32,184 bases of DNA from an uncultured Duganella sp. (GCA_946482635.1 CAMLSG010000035.1:1-32184), one strand, 5' to 3'; positions 15,979 through 27,210 are shown, counted from the stretch's first letter. Notes: a model not told the origin generated them from the sequence alone. A program made the numbers and translations.

Positions 15979-17169
15979 ATGGACTTGAACTACTCTGCCA
16001 GGGATGAGGCCTTCCGCAAGGAAGTGAGGGATTTCCTGGCAGCCAGCCTGCCGCCCGACCTGCAATCCAAAGTCCGCCAGCACCTGCGCCTGAAGCGCGC
16101 AGACTATGTGCGCTGGCATAAGATCGTCGCCAAACAGGGCTGGGCTGCACCGGCATGGCCAAGCGAATTCGGCGGCCCGGGCTGGGATGCAACGCAGCGC
16201 CATATCTGGGAGGAGGAGTGCGCCCTTGCCGGCACCCCGCCCATCCTTCCGTTCGGCGTCAATATGGTGGCGCCGGTCATCATGGCCTTCGGCAGCCCCG
16301 AACAAAAAGCCTACTACCTCCCGCGCATCCTCGATTGCACCGACTGGTGGTGCCAGGGCTATTCCGAGCCCGGCGCCGGCTCCGATCTCGCTTCGCTGAA
16401 GACCACGGCGGTGCGCGAGGGCGATCACTACATCGTCAATGGGCAAAAGACCTGGACCACGCTGGGCCAGCACGCCGACATGATCTTTTGCCTGGTGCGC
16501 ACCGACCAGAACGTGCGCAAGCAGGAGGGCATTTCCTTCCTGCTGATCGACATGAAAACGCCAGGCATCACCGTCCGGCCCATCATCATGCTGGATGAAG
16601 AGCACGAGGTAAACGAAGTCTTCTTCGATAACGTGCGTGTACCGGTCGCGAACCTGGTTGGCAAGGAAAACAAGGGATGGACATACGCCAAGTACCTGCT
16701 TGGCCACGAGCGCACCGGCATTGCGGCGGCAGGACGCTCCAAGCGCGAACTGCAGTTCCTGAAGAAGATCGCGATCCAGCAGCAAAAGAACGGCAAGCCC
16801 TTGCTGGAAGATCCGCTGTTTGCTGCCCGCGTGGCGAACCTCGAGATCGAGTTGATGGCGCTGGAGGTGACCGTGCTGCGCACCATTGCGCAGGAAGCCC
16901 ACGGCCCGGGTCCGCAGGCTTCGGTGCTGAAGGTGCGCGGCTCGGAGATCCAGCAGCAGCTGACCGAATTGATGGTTGAGGCGCTGGGCCCGCAGGCCTT
17001 GCCGTTTGATCCCGCTTACCTGGACGGCGAGCGTGAGCACGCCCTGGCCGGTGACGACGACGCGGCTCCGTTGGCTGGCTATTACTTCAATTTCCGCAAG
17101 ACCTCGATCTACGGCGGTTCGAACGAAATCCAGAAGAACATCATCACCCAGATGATCCTGGGACTGTAA
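15979..17169 (+). CDS. Acyl-CoA dehydrogenase, catalytic-type subunit
   Basis: A 396-residue flavoprotein with the standard N-terminal helical (about 1-120), middle beta (about 125-225, with YSEPGAGSDLASL and NGQKTWTT) and C-terminal helical domains. The catalytic base is probably E244 in LLGHERTGIA, the helix-G position used by isovaleryl- and long-chain-type enzymes. The medium-chain-type position near the C-terminus reads YGGSNEIQ and lacks the Glu. It closely resembles the alpha subunits of heteromeric dehydrogenases that act on bulky CoA thioesters such as steroid side chains. The ATG at 15979 follows AAGGAGA. It is followed nine bases later by a second dehydrogenase gene and then a MaoC hydratase, together a dehydrogenation-hydration module. 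The substrate is not identified; there is no CoA ligase or thiolase in the operon as seen. Confidence 0.9.
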   Translation: MDLNYSARDEAFRKEVRDFLAASLPPDLQSKVRQHLRLKRADYVRWHKIVAKQGWAAPAWPSEFGGPGWDATQRHIWEEECALAGTPPILPFGVNMVAPVIMAFGSPEQKAYYLPRILDCTDWWCQGYSEPGAGSDLASLKTTAVREGDHYIVNGQKTWTTLGQHADMIFCLVRTDQNVRKQEGISFLLIDMKTPGITVRPIIMLDEEHEVNEVFFDNVRVPVANLVGKENKGWTYAKYLLGHERTGIAAAGRSKRELQFLKKIAIQQQKNGKPLLEDPLFAARVANLEIELMALEVTVLRTIAQEAHGPGPQASVLKVRGSEIQQQLTELMVEALGPQALPFDPAYLDGEREHALAGDDDAAPLAGYYFNFRKTSIYGGSNEIQKNIITQMILGL

Positions 17170-17178
17170 GGAGGCGGC

Positions 17179-18303
17179 ATGGACTTCGCATTCAAGGAAG
17201 AGCAGCAGCAATTCGCCGATGCACTGCGCCGCTGGGTCGACAAGGACTACAGCTTCGAGGCACGCAAGAAGATCATCCATTCGGAGAGCGGTGTTTCCGG
17301 CGAGGCCTGGGCGACGCTGGTGGAGCTGGGCATGCTGGCGCTGCCGGTGCCGGAGGAGCAGGGCGGCTTCAACGGCAGCGCGGTCGACATGATGGTCGTG
17401 ATGCAGGAACTGGGACGCGGCCTGGTGGTCGAACCTTACTTCGCCACGGTGCTCGGGGTGCAATTCCTCAAGCTCGCCGGAGGCCAGGAGGGCTTGCTGG
17501 AGCGTGTCGCGGCGGGTGAATTGAAGCTGGCGTGCGCGCTGGGCGAGCAGCAGTCCCGCCACGCGCTCAATGACGTGCTGGCCACCGACAACGCCGGCGC
17601 CGGGCAGGTCTCAGGCCGCAAGACGGTCGTCCTGCACGGCGGCCAGGCGGGGGCGTTCATCGTTTCGGCACGCAGCAGCGGCGGCCAGCGCGATACCGGC
17701 GGCATTTCGCTGTATGTGGTGCCGCGTGACGCCGTGGGCGTGCAGGTGACGGACTATCGAACCATTGACGGCCAGCGCGCTGCAACGATTGAATTCAACA
17801 ACGTCCAGGGCACGCTGCTCGGCGAACAGGGCAAGGGCTGGCCGATACTGGAAGCAGCAAGCGATTATGGCGCAGCGCTGCTGTGCGCGGAAGCCATCGG
17901 CGCCATGGATGCCATTTTCGCCGCCACGCTCGAATACCTGAAAACCCGCCAGCAGTTCGGTGCGCCAATCGGGAAATTCCAGGCCCTGCAGCACCGCATG
18001 GCCGACATGTTCATCCACCTGGAGCAGGCACGTTCGATGGCCATGCTGGCCGCGGTCAAGGTTGGCTCGGCTGACGGCGAGGAGCGCCGCCGCGTGGTTT
18101 CGGCCGCCAAGGTGCGGGTCGGGCAGGCGGCGCGCTTCGTTGGGCAGCAGGCGGTGCAGCTGCACGGTGGCATGGGCGTGACGGACGAGCTGCCGGCCGC
18201 CCATTATTTCAAGCGCCTGGCGATGATTGAGGTCACGCTGGGCGATGCAGATCATCACCTGGAGCGTTTCATCGCGCAGCCAGGATTCAAGGAGGCAGCT
18301 TAA
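17179..18303 (+). CDS. Acyl-CoA dehydrogenase, partner subunit without visible catalytic Glu
   Basis: A 374-residue acyl-CoA dehydrogenase-fold protein. The FAD-contact region TRQQFGAPIGKFQALQHR (about 255-272) and the HGGMGVTDE segment are kept. At the helix-G position corresponding to the partner's E244, however, the sequence reads SDYGAALLCAEAIG, with no Glu where ERTG stands in the partner, and the C-terminal position reads EVTLGDADHH. It therefore looks like the non-catalytic beta subunit of an alpha2-beta2 enzyme, as in FadE/ChsE-type pairs. This is inferred from by-eye alignment. The ATG at 17179 has TAAGGAGG overlapping the stop of the first subunit, and its own stop overlaps the MaoC start (TAATG), so the three proteins are probably made in step. 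Confidence 0.88.
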   Translation: MDFAFKEEQQQFADALRRWVDKDYSFEARKKIIHSESGVSGEAWATLVELGMLALPVPEEQGGFNGSAVDMMVVMQELGRGLVVEPYFATVLGVQFLKLAGGQEGLLERVAAGELKLACALGEQQSRHALNDVLATDNAGAGQVSGRKTVVLHGGQAGAFIVSARSSGGQRDTGGISLYVVPRDAVGVQVTDYRTIDGQRAATIEFNNVQGTLLGEQGKGWPILEAASDYGAALLCAEAIGAMDAIFAATLEYLKTRQQFGAPIGKFQALQHRMADMFIHLEQARSMAMLAAVKVGSADGEERRRVVSAAKVRVGQAARFVGQQAVQLHGGMGVTDELPAAHYFKRLAMIEVTLGDADHHLERFIAQPGFKEAA

Positions 18304-18761
18304 TGGCGCGTTTGGTCCGCAACGTAGCAGAACTGGAAGCATTGGTGGGACAGGAGGTCGGCGTTTCGGACTGGGTCGACATCACGCAGGAACGTGTCAA
18401 TATATTCGGTGCTTCGACCAACGACGAACAGTGGATCCACACCGACCCGGAGCGCGCCGCTGCGGAATCGCCCTATGGCGGGACGGTGGCGCACGGCTTC
18501 CTGACGCTGTCGCTGTTGCCGGGCCTGCTGCAGGACGCGGTATTGATGGAAGACATGCGCATGGGCGTCAACTACGGCCTGGACAAGGTGCGCTTTCCGG
18601 CGCCGGTGCCGGTCGGCAGCCGCGTGCGCGGCCATGTAGTCCTGCGCAGCATCACGCCGGTCGCGGGCGGCCACCAGCTGGCGTGGGACGTGACTGTCGA
18701 ATGCGAGGGCAGTGAAAAGCCGGCCTGCGTGGCGGAATTCCTGATGCGCCGCTATTCCTGA
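18303..18761 (+). CDS. MaoC-like (R)-enoyl-CoA hydratase
   Basis: A 152-residue single hot-dog protein with the hydratase-2 motif: D41 and H46 in NDEQWIHTDPERA, then G-G-T-V-A-H-G-F-L-T-L at about 59-69. D41/H46 are the usual catalytic pair adding water to trans-2-enoyl-CoA. Following two dehydrogenase subunits, it would hydrate their product. It starts in a TAATG junction one base into the previous stop, with AAGGAGG at 18289-18295. Its last 10 bases overlap the convergent REC-GGDEF gene and no terminator separates the two. Confidence 0.92.
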   Translation: MARLVRNVAELEALVGQEVGVSDWVDITQERVNIFGASTNDEQWIHTDPERAAAESPYGGTVAHGFLTLSLLPGLLQDAVLMEDMRMGVNYGLDKVRFPAPVPVGSRVRGHVVLRSITPVAGGHQLAWDVTVECEGSEKPACVAEFLMRRYS

Positions 18762-19681
18762 TCGCAATCGTCAACGCAGAAGCGGTTGCGGCCTTCTTCC
18801 TTGGCCCGGTACAGGGCATTGTCGGCGCAACTGACCAGCATTCCCGGATCGCTGCCCATGTCCGGCAGGAGTGTGGCCACGCCGATGCTGACGGTCACCG
18901 TGTCCCCGGCCGATGACATGCGGTGGGGGATGGCCAGCGCGCGCACGCTCTCGAGGATGCGCTCGGCCACCGTTGCCGCACCCTGTGCGTCGACCTGGGG
19001 CAGCAGGATGACGAATTCCTCCCCGCCGTAGCGCGCCAGCAGGTCCGGTGAACGGCCGGCGCATTGCAGCATGGCGCCGGCCACCTGTTTCAGGCAGGCG
19101 TCGCCGGCCTGGTGTCCATACGCGTCGTTATAGAGCTTGAAGTGGTCGATGTCGATCATGACAACCGACAGCAGCGTGACTGAACGGGCGCAGCGCCGCC
19201 ATTCGTTCTGGATCGCGTCATTGAAACTGCGCCGGTTGGCAACGCCGGTCAGTGCATCGGTCAGCGTCATTTCACGCATGGCGTCGGACTGGCGCTTGAG
19301 CGTAAGGTGGGTGCGCACGCGGGCGCGCACGACGGCGACATTGAATGGCTTGGTGATGAAGTCGACCGCGCCCGCTTCCAGCGCCCGGGTCTCATCCTCG
19401 GGCGTAGTCAGGGCGGTGACGAAGATAATCGGGATGTCGCGCACATCGGACGAGGCGCGCAAGGCGGCGCAGACTTCGTATCCGTCCATCCCCGGCATGA
19501 CCGCGTCCAGCAGGATCAGGTCGGGCTGGTGCTGGTGCGCCAGCTCCAGAGCCTTTTCGCCGTTCATGGCAAACAGCACTTCATGCTCCTCGCCCAGCAC
19601 GTGGTTGAGGATCTGGATATTCTCCATTGCGTCATCGACAATCAGCAGGCGTCCATTGCGCGCCTGGTCGGTCCACGTCAT
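18752..19681 (-). CDS. Response regulator with GGDEF output (diguanylate cyclase)
   Basis: A 309-residue protein with a receiver domain (about 10-125; acidic pocket D16-D17, phospho-acceptor D59, T89, K111) and a GGDEF domain (about 135-305). The active-site loop is GGEEF at 219-223, a catalytically competent variant, and R210-S-P-D213 five residues upstream is an intact inhibitory I-site. It should make cyclic di-GMP from two GTP when phosphorylated (WspR/PleD-like logic). The start overlaps the stop of the upstream hybrid kinase gene in an ATGA junction, so the two are co-translated and the kinase's HPt is the likely phosphate source. C-di-GMP output would affect adhesion or motility, a theme fitting the surface and pilus genes nearby, though that link is inference. 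Confidence 0.95.
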   Translation of the reverse strand: MTWTDQARNGRLLIVDDAMENIQILNHVLGEEHEVLFAMNGEKALELAHQHQPDLILLDAVMPGMDGYEVCAALRASSDVRDIPIIFVTALTTPEDETRALEAGAVDFITKPFNVAVVRARVRTHLTLKRQSDAMREMTLTDALTGVANRRSFNDAIQNEWRRCARSVTLLSVVMIDIDHFKLYNDAYGHQAGDACLKQVAGAMLQCAGRSPDLLARYGGEEFVILLPQVDAQGAATVAERILESVRALAIPHRMSSAGDTVTVSIGVATLLPDMGSDPGMLVSCADNALYRAKEEGRNRFCVDDCDQE

Positions 19682-22600
19682 GCGGTTTCCTCCCGTTTCA
19701 TGATTTCCTGCAGGCGCTGTTCGGCACTGGTGAAATCAAGGGTTTCAATGGCATTGGCCAGGCCGGGGAGCAGGTCTGGACAACGTTGTTCGAGTACAGG
19801 GCTGAGCGCCTTGAAGGCGGCCAGCGCGCGCATATTGCTGTTCCTGAGCAGCATCTGCAAGTCGCCCAGGGCTTGCGGAAGGTTGGACACGACCGTGCCG
19901 CTGGCGGCGGCCGGCACGGGGACCGGCAACTCGCGTGCGGCGTTGATGACCACGGCCAGCGCTTCTTCCAGCGACAGCAGCAGGGCGGCAGCGGAACTGT
20001 CCTGGCCTTCCGCGACGGCGGTTTCGGCCTGGGCGCTGAGGCGGGCGACTTCGGTCGCGCCAAGGTTGGCCGCTACGCCCTTCAGGCGGTGCAGCACACG
20101 CGTGGCCGCGTAGCGCTTGTCCTGCGCCAGGCAATCGCGCACTTCCTGCACGGCGTCGCCTTGCGAGTTCTCGAAGCGCTTGAGCAGGCCGGCAAAGGCG
20201 GCATAGTTTCCTGCCACCCTGCGCAGCGCAGCCTCCAGGTCGATGCCGGGCACCATGGCCGGGCAGCCGTCGCCGCGCTGCTCGCCGCGCGCCAGGCCCG
20301 GTTGCACGTTGGCCGATCCCGGGTGCAGGGGCGCGAGGCGGGTCAGGGTGGCGATCATTTCATCGACGTCGATCGGTTTGGCGATATGCGCGTCGACGCC
20401 GGCTTCGATGGCGCGAATGCGGTCTTCCGGCATCACATTTGCCGTCATCGCGATGATGGGCAAGGTTCGCAAGCCCATGGAGCGGATCGATTCGGTGGCG
20501 CGGTAGCCGTCCATCACGGGCATCTGCAGGTCCATCAGCACCGCGTCGAAGCGCTGCGGGTCGTCGCGCAGCATGTCCAGCGCGATTTCACCGTTGGACG
20601 CCACTTCCACCAGCGCGCCGCAGTGGAGCAGGATGTAGCGCGCCATTTCCTGGTTGATTTCGTTGTCCTCCACCAGGAGCACGTGCATCCCGGCCAGGCT
20701 GCCCGATAGCGGGGCATGGCTGCTGCGATGCTCCGGCTGGTTGGCGCCGGTCAGCGCTGCGCCGGCCGCGTCGCGCAGTTGGGAAGGCGTAAAAGGCTTG
20801 GCCAGCACGGCATCGATTTGCAGGCTATCGGCCAGTTGCTGCAGGTCGTCGCTGGAGCGTTCCGGCGCCATCATCACGACTTTGGGTACAGCAACGCCGT
20901 CGTCGCGCGCTTGCACCAGCATGGCGATACCGTCGGTGCGCGGCATGGCGCTATCCAGCAACAGCAGTTCGAAGCGCTGGTTGCGCAACGCCTGCAAGCC
21001 CTCGGCGGCGCTGGCGACGGCGGTTATCGTCCATTGCCAGGCTTTGGCGGCCCGCTGCAGCGCCTGGCGCACGGTGGCGTTGTCGTCGACGGCCAGCACG
21101 GAGAGCCCGGCCGGCGCCAGCAGCGGCGCGCTGCCGGCGACGCGTTGCAAGGGGCAGGTGAAGCGGAACGTGGAGCCCCGGCCCAGCGTGCTGTCGACAG
21201 TGATGACGCCGCCCATCAGGTCCGACAGGCGCCGCGCAATGGCCAGGCCCAGGCCCGTGCCGCCGTAGCGCCGGCTGGTGCTGCTGTCGCCCTGCGAGAA
21301 AGCGTCGAACATATGGTGCTGCTGTTCGGCCGGGATGCCGATGCCGGTGTCGCGCACCGCGAATTCCAGCGTAAGTGAATTGGCGCTGCCCTGGGTTTCG
21401 CGCACCGTCAGCACCACTTCGCCGCGCTCGGTGAATTTGATGGCATTGCTCAGGAGGTTGAGCAGCACCTGCTGCAGGCGCATCGCGTCGCCCAGTACTT
21501 CGGCCGGCAGGTCGGGAGCGATGTCGAAGACCGTCTCGACGCCCTTGTCCCAGGCGCTGTTTGCCACCAGCACCGCCGTCCCGGCCAGCATGTGTTCGAG
21601 GTTGAAGCGCGCCTGTTCGAGCTGGAGCTGGCCCGCTTCGATCTTGGAAAAATCCAATACGTCGTTGACCACGCCGAGCAGGCTTTGCGTGGCGAGCTGG
21701 ATCTTGCTGACATAGCTGCGCTCGCGCCGCTCCAACGGTGCTTCTTCGAGCAGTCGCGCCAGCCCGGTGATGGCGTTCATCGGGGTGCGGATTTCGTGGC
21801 TCATATTGGCCACGAATTCGCTCTTGGCCCGGCTGGCAGCTTCGGCGCGGTCGCGTGCCCGCATCAGTTGTTCGTTCAATTCCTGCAATTTGAGTTCGCT
21901 GCGCTTGAGTTCAGTGACATCGGAGCCTAGGGCATAAAAGCCGCGTACGGCGCCCGATTCGCCGCGGTCGGGAATGAAGTTGATCCACGTGTAGCGCGGC
22001 TCGCCGGACGGCAGCTCCAGTTCGCGCAGGAAGTGCTGCGGGCTGCCATCCAGCACGGCATTGATGTGCGGCCGGATCTGTTCCAGCAGAGCGGCCGGCA
22101 GCACGCGGTCGATCGGCTCGCCCATGGCCTGTTCCAGCGTCTTGCCGAACCAGGCCAGGAAGTACTTGTTGGCGAAGTGGCAGCGCAGTCCGGCGTCCCA
22201 ATAAGCCACCAGCCCGGGCAGGTTCTCCGTCACCGTGTGCAGGAAGCTGGTGCTGCGCGCCAGGCTCAGGGAAGTCTGCTGCAAGGCTTCGTCGGCGCGC
22301 TTGCGGTCCGTGATGTCAAGCGAGATCCCGAGCAGGTGGGTAGCGACGCCCTGTTCGTCGCGCAGCGCCACCTTGCGGGTGGTCAGGTAGCGCATTTCGC
22401 CGGCCGCGATGCGCACCGCTTCCTCCGGGATCTCCATGACCTGGTCCGAGGCCAACACCTTGCGGTCCGATTCCTGGAAAGCCGCCGCCTGCTCGGGCGG
22501 GAAGAAATCGCGGTCGCTTTTCCCAAGCAGGTCTTCGCGCGGCCGTCCAAGCAACAATTCGCCCTGGCGGTTCAGCAGTTCGAAGCGCAGGTGCTGCGCG

Positions 22601-24099
22601 TCCTTGACGAACACCATGGCCGGCATGTTTTCCAGCACCGACTTGAACAGGGCCTTTGACTGCCGCAGTGCCGCTTCCGTCTCCTTTTGCTGGGTAATAT
22701 CCAGCAGCAGGGTGGTAATGCCGACCATCGCGCCATCGGCGCCAAAGACCGGATAATAACCAGTGATGAAATGGCTGCTGCGGCCGGGCCGTGAAGCGGT
22801 TTCGCCGGTGATCTCGGCATTGGGCACTGCTTCGCCGGTCGCCAGCACACGGCGGTACGCCTGGTTGACCTGCGCAATCAGGCTGCGGTCGCTGATCACT
22901 TCATCGAAGCGGCGCCCGATATGCTCGTTGACCGGCATGCCGTTCATCGAGGCCAGGTAATCGTTGATCATCAGGATGCGCAGGCGGGTGTCGACAAAAC
23001 TCAGGCCGACCGGCGCCGTGGCGTAAATCGTTTCCAGCAGGGCGTTGGAGTTTTCGAGCTGCTGGGTGCGTTCTTCGACCACCCGCTCCAGGTCTTGCCG
23101 ATGGCGGGTCAGGTCGCGGTCGAGACGCAGCAGGGTGTCGCCGATCTGGCGCGCCTCCTGGAAGGAGACGCGGGGCGCCTCGATGGCGGCGCCGCTGGCC
23201 AGGGCCTGGGCAGGTGCGTGCAGCGCATCGATCGAGCTGGCGATGCGGCGCGCGGCCAGCGCCGCTGCCGCGAAACCGGCCAGTACCAGTGCCGCCAGCA
23301 TGGCGGACAGCCCAAAAAACAGGCCGTCGAAAGCCACCAGCGCTCCCGGCGCCGGTGCGGCGACGGCTACGCTCCAGGGGCTGTCGGCCCCGCGCAGGTA
23401 GCTTACCTGCAGCGGCAAGCCGTGCAGGGCATCATCCGCGGGCTGCCCGCTGGCGCGCCCATCATCATGGCTGCGCCCAACCAGCTTGCCGTCGGGGGCC
23501 AGCACAGCGATCACGGCGTCGGATGGCAGTTGCATTTCCTCGGCCACCTTGTCCAGCGCATCGCCGGGCAGCAGCACGCTGAGGGCGGCGGCCGCCTTGC
23601 CCGGGCGCTGGATTGGCACGTCGACTGCCAGGTGGGCCGGCTCCTTGCCATTGGCGCGCAGCAGGCTGACGGCGGAGCGCGCGTTCGGCGCGAATTTGAT
23701 GCGGGCCGCGTTGGCGGCGCGGTCGATCGGCAGGGCACTGCCGGCAAGGACTTGCGCCGTCCCGCTTTCGGTCAGCAGGATGTGCGAGTGGTAGGGCAAG
23801 GTCGGCGGCAGGGCGCCGCCGGCCTGGCTGCGCAGCGCCACCAGGTCGCCGCTGCGGGCGCTGGGACTGCTGGCCAGGGAGAGCGCCGCTGCTTCCGCCG
23901 CCAATAGCTGGCGGTCCACGATGGCGGCCGCCGCGCGCTCGATACGCTGGGCCTGCAATTCCGCGCGGCCCAGGTCGCGCTGCTGGAAGTACACCAGCAG
24001 CAGGGCCACCGCCAGCAATGCCGGCGCGGCGCAGGCCGCGGCCAGCAGCGCAATCTGCGACCGCAACGGCGGCAAGGGCTTGCTGGATTGGTCCTGCAC
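19678..24099 (-). CDS. Hybrid sensor histidine kinase (sensor, 3 PAS, HisKA, HATPase, 2 REC, HPt)
   Basis: A 1473-residue membrane kinase. Order: TM1 (about 15-38), a periplasmic sensor of PDC/Cache character (about 40-250), TM2 (about 255-283), a HAMP-like and coiled-coil linker (285-350), three PAS domains (about 355-470, 480-600, 615-735), HisKA with H768 in NMSHEIRTP, HATPase_c (N-box [10 protein letters not shown] near 881; G boxes DTGIGIP and [10 protein letters not shown]), REC1 (D1049 in LLLLDSAMP), REC2 (D1190 in VLMDLQMP) and HPt (H1337 in VLHRLKG). This is a complete phosphorelay in one chain. After the HPt, residues 1405-1470 look like another helical bundle lacking a His. The start is GTG at 24099 with AAAGGA seven bases upstream; a nearby ATG is out of frame. 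It is translationally coupled to the REC-GGDEF gene, its probable target. Confidence 0.94.
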   Translation of the reverse strand: MQDQSSKPLPPLRSQIALLAAACAAPALLAVALLLVYFQQRDLGRAELQAQRIERAAAAIVDRQLLAAEAAALSLASSPSARSGDLVALRSQAGGALPPTLPYHSHILLTESGTAQVLAGSALPIDRAANAARIKFAPNARSAVSLLRANGKEPAHLAVDVPIQRPGKAAAALSVLLPGDALDKVAEEMQLPSDAVIAVLAPDGKLVGRSHDDGRASGQPADDALHGLPLQVSYLRGADSPWSVAVAAPAPGALVAFDGLFFGLSAMLAALVLAGFAAAALAARRIASSIDALHAPAQALASGAAIEAPRVSFQEARQIGDTLLRLDRDLTRHRQDLERVVEERTQQLENSNALLETIYATAPVGLSFVDTRLRILMINDYLASMNGMPVNEHIGRRFDEVISDRSLIAQVNQAYRRVLATGEAVPNAEITGETASRPGRSSHFITGYYPVFGADGAMVGITTLLLDITQQKETEAALRQSKALFKSVLENMPAMVFVKDAQHLRFELLNRQGELLLGRPREDLLGKSDRDFFPPEQAAAFQESDRKVLASDQVMEIPEEAVRIAAGEMRYLTTRKVALRDEQGVATHLLGISLDITDRKRADEALQQTSLSLARSTSFLHTVTENLPGLVAYWDAGLRCHFANKYFLAWFGKTLEQAMGEPIDRVLPAALLEQIRPHINAVLDGSPQHFLRELELPSGEPRYTWINFIPDRGESGAVRGFYALGSDVTELKRSELKLQELNEQLMRARDRAEAASRAKSEFVANMSHEIRTPMNAITGLARLLEEAPLERRERSYVSKIQLATQSLLGVVNDVLDFSKIEAGQLQLEQARFNLEHMLAGTAVLVANSAWDKGVETVFDIAPDLPAEVLGDAMRLQQVLLNLLSNAIKFTERGEVVLTVRETQGSANSLTLEFAVRDTGIGIPAEQQHHMFDAFSQGDSSTSRRYGGTGLGLAIARRLSDLMGGVITVDSTLGRGSTFRFTCPLQRVAGSAPLLAPAGLSVLAVDDNATVRQALQRAAKAWQWTITAVASAAEGLQALRNQRFELLLLDSAMPRTDGIAMLVQARDDGVAVPKVVMMAPERSSDDLQQLADSLQIDAVLAKPFTPSQLRDAAGAALTGANQPEHRSSHAPLSGSLAGMHVLLVEDNEINQEMARYILLHCGALVEVASNGEIALDMLRDDPQRFDAVLMDLQMPVMDGYRATESIRSMGLRTLPIIAMTANVMPEDRIRAIEAGVDAHIAKPIDVDEMIATLTRLAPLHPGSANVQPGLARGEQRGDGCPAMVPGIDLEAALRRVAGNYAAFAGLLKRFENSQGDAVQEVRDCLAQDKRYAATRVLHRLKGVAANLGATEVARLSAQAETAVAEGQDSSAAALLLSLEEALAVVINAARELPVPVPAAASGTVVSNLPQALGDLQMLLRNSNMRALAAFKALSPVLEQRCPDLLPGLANAIETLDFTSAEQRLQEIMKREETA

Positions 24100-24140
24100 G
24101 GCACATCCTTTCGGAAGAGTGACTGCAGGATGATGATAGC

Positions 24141-25373
<1,233 letters not shown>

Positions 25374-25383
25374 GCCGATTCCC

Positions 25384-26454
25384 TTATTCGATTGCCTTGC
25401 CCTGGGCGTAAGCCCAACCCATGGTCGCCATCGGGCGCGCCAGCTTGCCGGATTCGAGCGCCTGCGCGCTGGAAGCCGTGCCGTCCACGTAACGCTTCAT
25501 GATGCCCTGCATGATGCTGGCCAGGCGGAACATGTTGAAGGCGAGGTAGAAATTGAAGTCTTCCAGGCGGATGGCCTTGCCGGTGCGCTCCGCATAGCGC
25601 GCGATGTATTCGCGCTGCGATGGAATGCCGAGCGCCTTCAGGTCCAGCCCAGCGATGCCGCGGAACTTGCCCGGCTCGATGTGCCAGCTCATGCAGTGGT
25701 AGCTGAAGTCCGCGAACGGATGGCCCAGCGTGGACAGCTCCCAGTCCAGCACCGCCAGGATGCGCGGTTCGGCGGGGTGGAAGATCATGTTGTCCAGGCG
25801 GTAGTCGCCATGCACGATGGAGGTGTCTTCGCCGGCTGGGATATTGGCCGGCAGCCAGGCGATCAACTGGTCCATCGGCTCGATGGTTTCGGTCTCGGAA
25901 GCTTTGTACTGCCTGGTCCAGCGCTCGATCTGGCGCTGGAAGTAGTTGCCCGGCTTGCCGTAATCGCCCAGGCCGATGGCGTTGTAATCGATGGTGTGCA
26001 ACTGCGCGATGACGCGATTGAGTTCATCGTAGATTGCCGCGCGTTCTGTCGGCGTCATGCCGGGCAGGGACTGGTCCCACAGCACGCGGCCTTCGACGAA
26101 CTGCATGACGTAAAAGGCGCGGCCGATCACGTCTTCGTCCATGCACAGGCAGTACTGGCGCGCGGCCGGGAAGCCCGCCTTGTGCAGCGCATCCATGACG
26201 CGGAATTCACGTTCGATCGCATGGGCGGACGGCAGCAGCTTGGCGGCCGGCGCGGGCTTGGTGCGCAGGACATAATGCTGGCCGCCGATCGACAGCTTGA
26301 AGGTGGGGTTGGACTGGCCTCCCTTGAACTGCTCGACCTTCAATTCGCCCTGCGGATAGCCTTCTACGTGCTGGCGCAAGTATGCGTCCAGTGCGGCGGT
26401 GTCGAAACGGTGGCGCTCCGACACCTCCTTGGTGCCCATGAATTCTTCGAACAT
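25384..26454 (-). CDS. APH-fold phosphotransferase, ACAD10/11 N-terminal type (LvaA-like 4-hydroxyacyl-CoA kinase)
   Basis: A 356-residue aminoglycoside-phosphotransferase-fold kinase. K66 in YVLRTKP is the ATP-anchoring lysine, H215-G-D-Y-R-L-D-N222 is the catalytic loop (D217 base), and D237-W-E is the metal-binding motif, followed by [11 protein letters not shown]. The nearest relatives known to me are the kinase domain of animal ACAD10/11 and LvaA of levulinate catabolism, which phosphorylate the 4-hydroxyl of 4-hydroxyacyl-CoA. The dehydrogenase partner follows 10 bases downstream. A drug-resistance role is unlikely given this context and sequence type. The ATG at 26454 is preceded by AAGGAGG at close spacing; M6 is a possible alternative. 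The upstream gap of 24 bases to the histidine phosphatase holds an ACGATCGT palindrome. Confidence 0.87.
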   Translation of the reverse strand: MFEEFMGTKEVSERHRFDTAALDAYLRQHVEGYPQGELKVEQFKGGQSNPTFKLSIGGQHYVLRTKPAPAAKLLPSAHAIEREFRVMDALHKAGFPAARQYCLCMDEDVIGRAFYVMQFVEGRVLWDQSLPGMTPTERAAIYDELNRVIAQLHTIDYNAIGLGDYGKPGNYFQRQIERWTRQYKASETETIEPMDQLIAWLPANIPAGEDTSIVHGDYRLDNMIFHPAEPRILAVLDWELSTLGHPFADFSYHCMSWHIEPGKFRGIAGLDLKALGIPSQREYIARYAERTGKAIRLEDFNFYLAFNMFRLASIMQGIMKRYVDGTASSAQALESGKLARPMATMGWAYAQGKAIE

Positions 26455-26469
26455 AATGCCTCCTTCCGA

Positions 26470-26477
26470 ACGATCGT
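26470..26477. promoter_or_regulatory. ACGATCGT palindrome between phosphatase and kinase genes
   Basis: An 8-bp perfect palindrome lies in the 24-base gap just upstream of the kinase Shine-Dalgarno sequence; the outer context GA...AC adds one more matched pair. Similar ACGNNCGT cores occur in operators of TetR-family regulators of acyl-CoA metabolism, so this may be a repressor site for the kinase-dehydrogenase pair. The site is short and could be chance. Confidence 0.25.
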
Positions 26478-26478
26478 A

Positions 26479-27204
26479 CTATTTTTGTGGGCGGGAAAGC
26501 AAGCGGGATTTGGAATATTCGTTAAACAGCTGTTCCATCGTGGTGCTGCGGGTGGCTGCCTGCAGGGGCGCGGGCGGGGCGTAGTTCGAAAACCGCACGA
26601 TCCAGTCGTGCGCTTCCTTGCCCACGTCCAGGGCGTTGATGCAGCCGGCAGCCTGCGACAGGTTGCCAAGGAACAGGCGCTGGCCACCGGTCAGGGCATA
26701 GGACAGGATGGCGCGGTTGACGCCGCCATGCAGGACCAGCAGCACGGTATCCCAGCTCTCGTCGGCGAGCAGGCGCGCGATGGCGGGATGGATGCGGTCC
26801 ATCAGTTCGCCCACCGATTCGCCGCCGAGGAAGCGGCGCTGCTCCGGCACTACGCCTTCGAATGCGCCGGTGAACGCTTCGCGCAGCTTGTCGTCCGGGA
26901 TGCCGGACAGCTTGCCGCCGCGGATCTCGGCCAGTTCCGGCCAGGTCTCGAGTGCGGCGTGCTGGCCGGTCTCCGCCAGCACGCGCAAGGCAGTTTCGAC
27001 GGTGCGCGGCAGGCCGGACACGATCACCCGGTCGAAGGCGATGCCGTCGGCGGCAAAAGCCTGGCCGGCGGCCGCGGCTTGCGCGCGGCCGGCTTCATTC
27101 AGGGGGACGGTTTCCGGCAGGTGGGGCTTGCCGGCTTCGTCGAAGTAGGTGACGCTGCCATGCCGCATCAGGAAAACGCGGCGCCGTTCAGGTTTTGCTG
27201 TCAT
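26479..27204 (-). CDS. Histidine phosphatase superfamily (branch 1, PGAM-like) protein
   Basis: A 241-residue protein with the phosphoglycerate-mutase-like catalytic set: R14-H15-G16 (H15 forms the phosphohistidine), R67 in GLPRTVET, E93 in ELAEIRGG and H159 in VLHGGVN. It is a broad family that removes phosphate from sugars, nucleotides or small molecules, so the substrate is unknown. It is encoded just upstream of the 4-hydroxyacyl-CoA-type kinase in the same direction, which invites the idea that it acts on a phosphorylated intermediate or a dead-end product of that pathway. It also lies only 6 bases after a pseudopilin gene, so it may share the pilus-cluster transcript. The ATG at 27204 lacks a strong Shine-Dalgarno sequence. 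The final 40 residues are an extension beyond the core fold. Confidence 0.87.
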   Translation of the reverse strand: MTAKPERRRVFLMRHGSVTYFDEAGKPHLPETVPLNEAGRAQAAAAGQAFAADGIAFDRVIVSGLPRTVETALRVLAETGQHAALETWPELAEIRGGKLSGIPDDKLREAFTGAFEGVVPEQRRFLGGESVGELMDRIHPAIARLLADESWDTVLLVLHGGVNRAILSYALTGGQRLFLGNLSQAAGCINALDVGKEAHDWIVRFSNYAPPAPLQAATRSTTMEQLFNEYSKSRLLSRPQK

Positions 27205-27210
27205 AAGGTC

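Noticed and set aside
15859..17562. A 567-codon minus-strand open frame opposite the dehydrogenase genes
   Set aside because: Shadow of two clear acyl-CoA dehydrogenase genes that have proper Shine-Dalgarno sequences.
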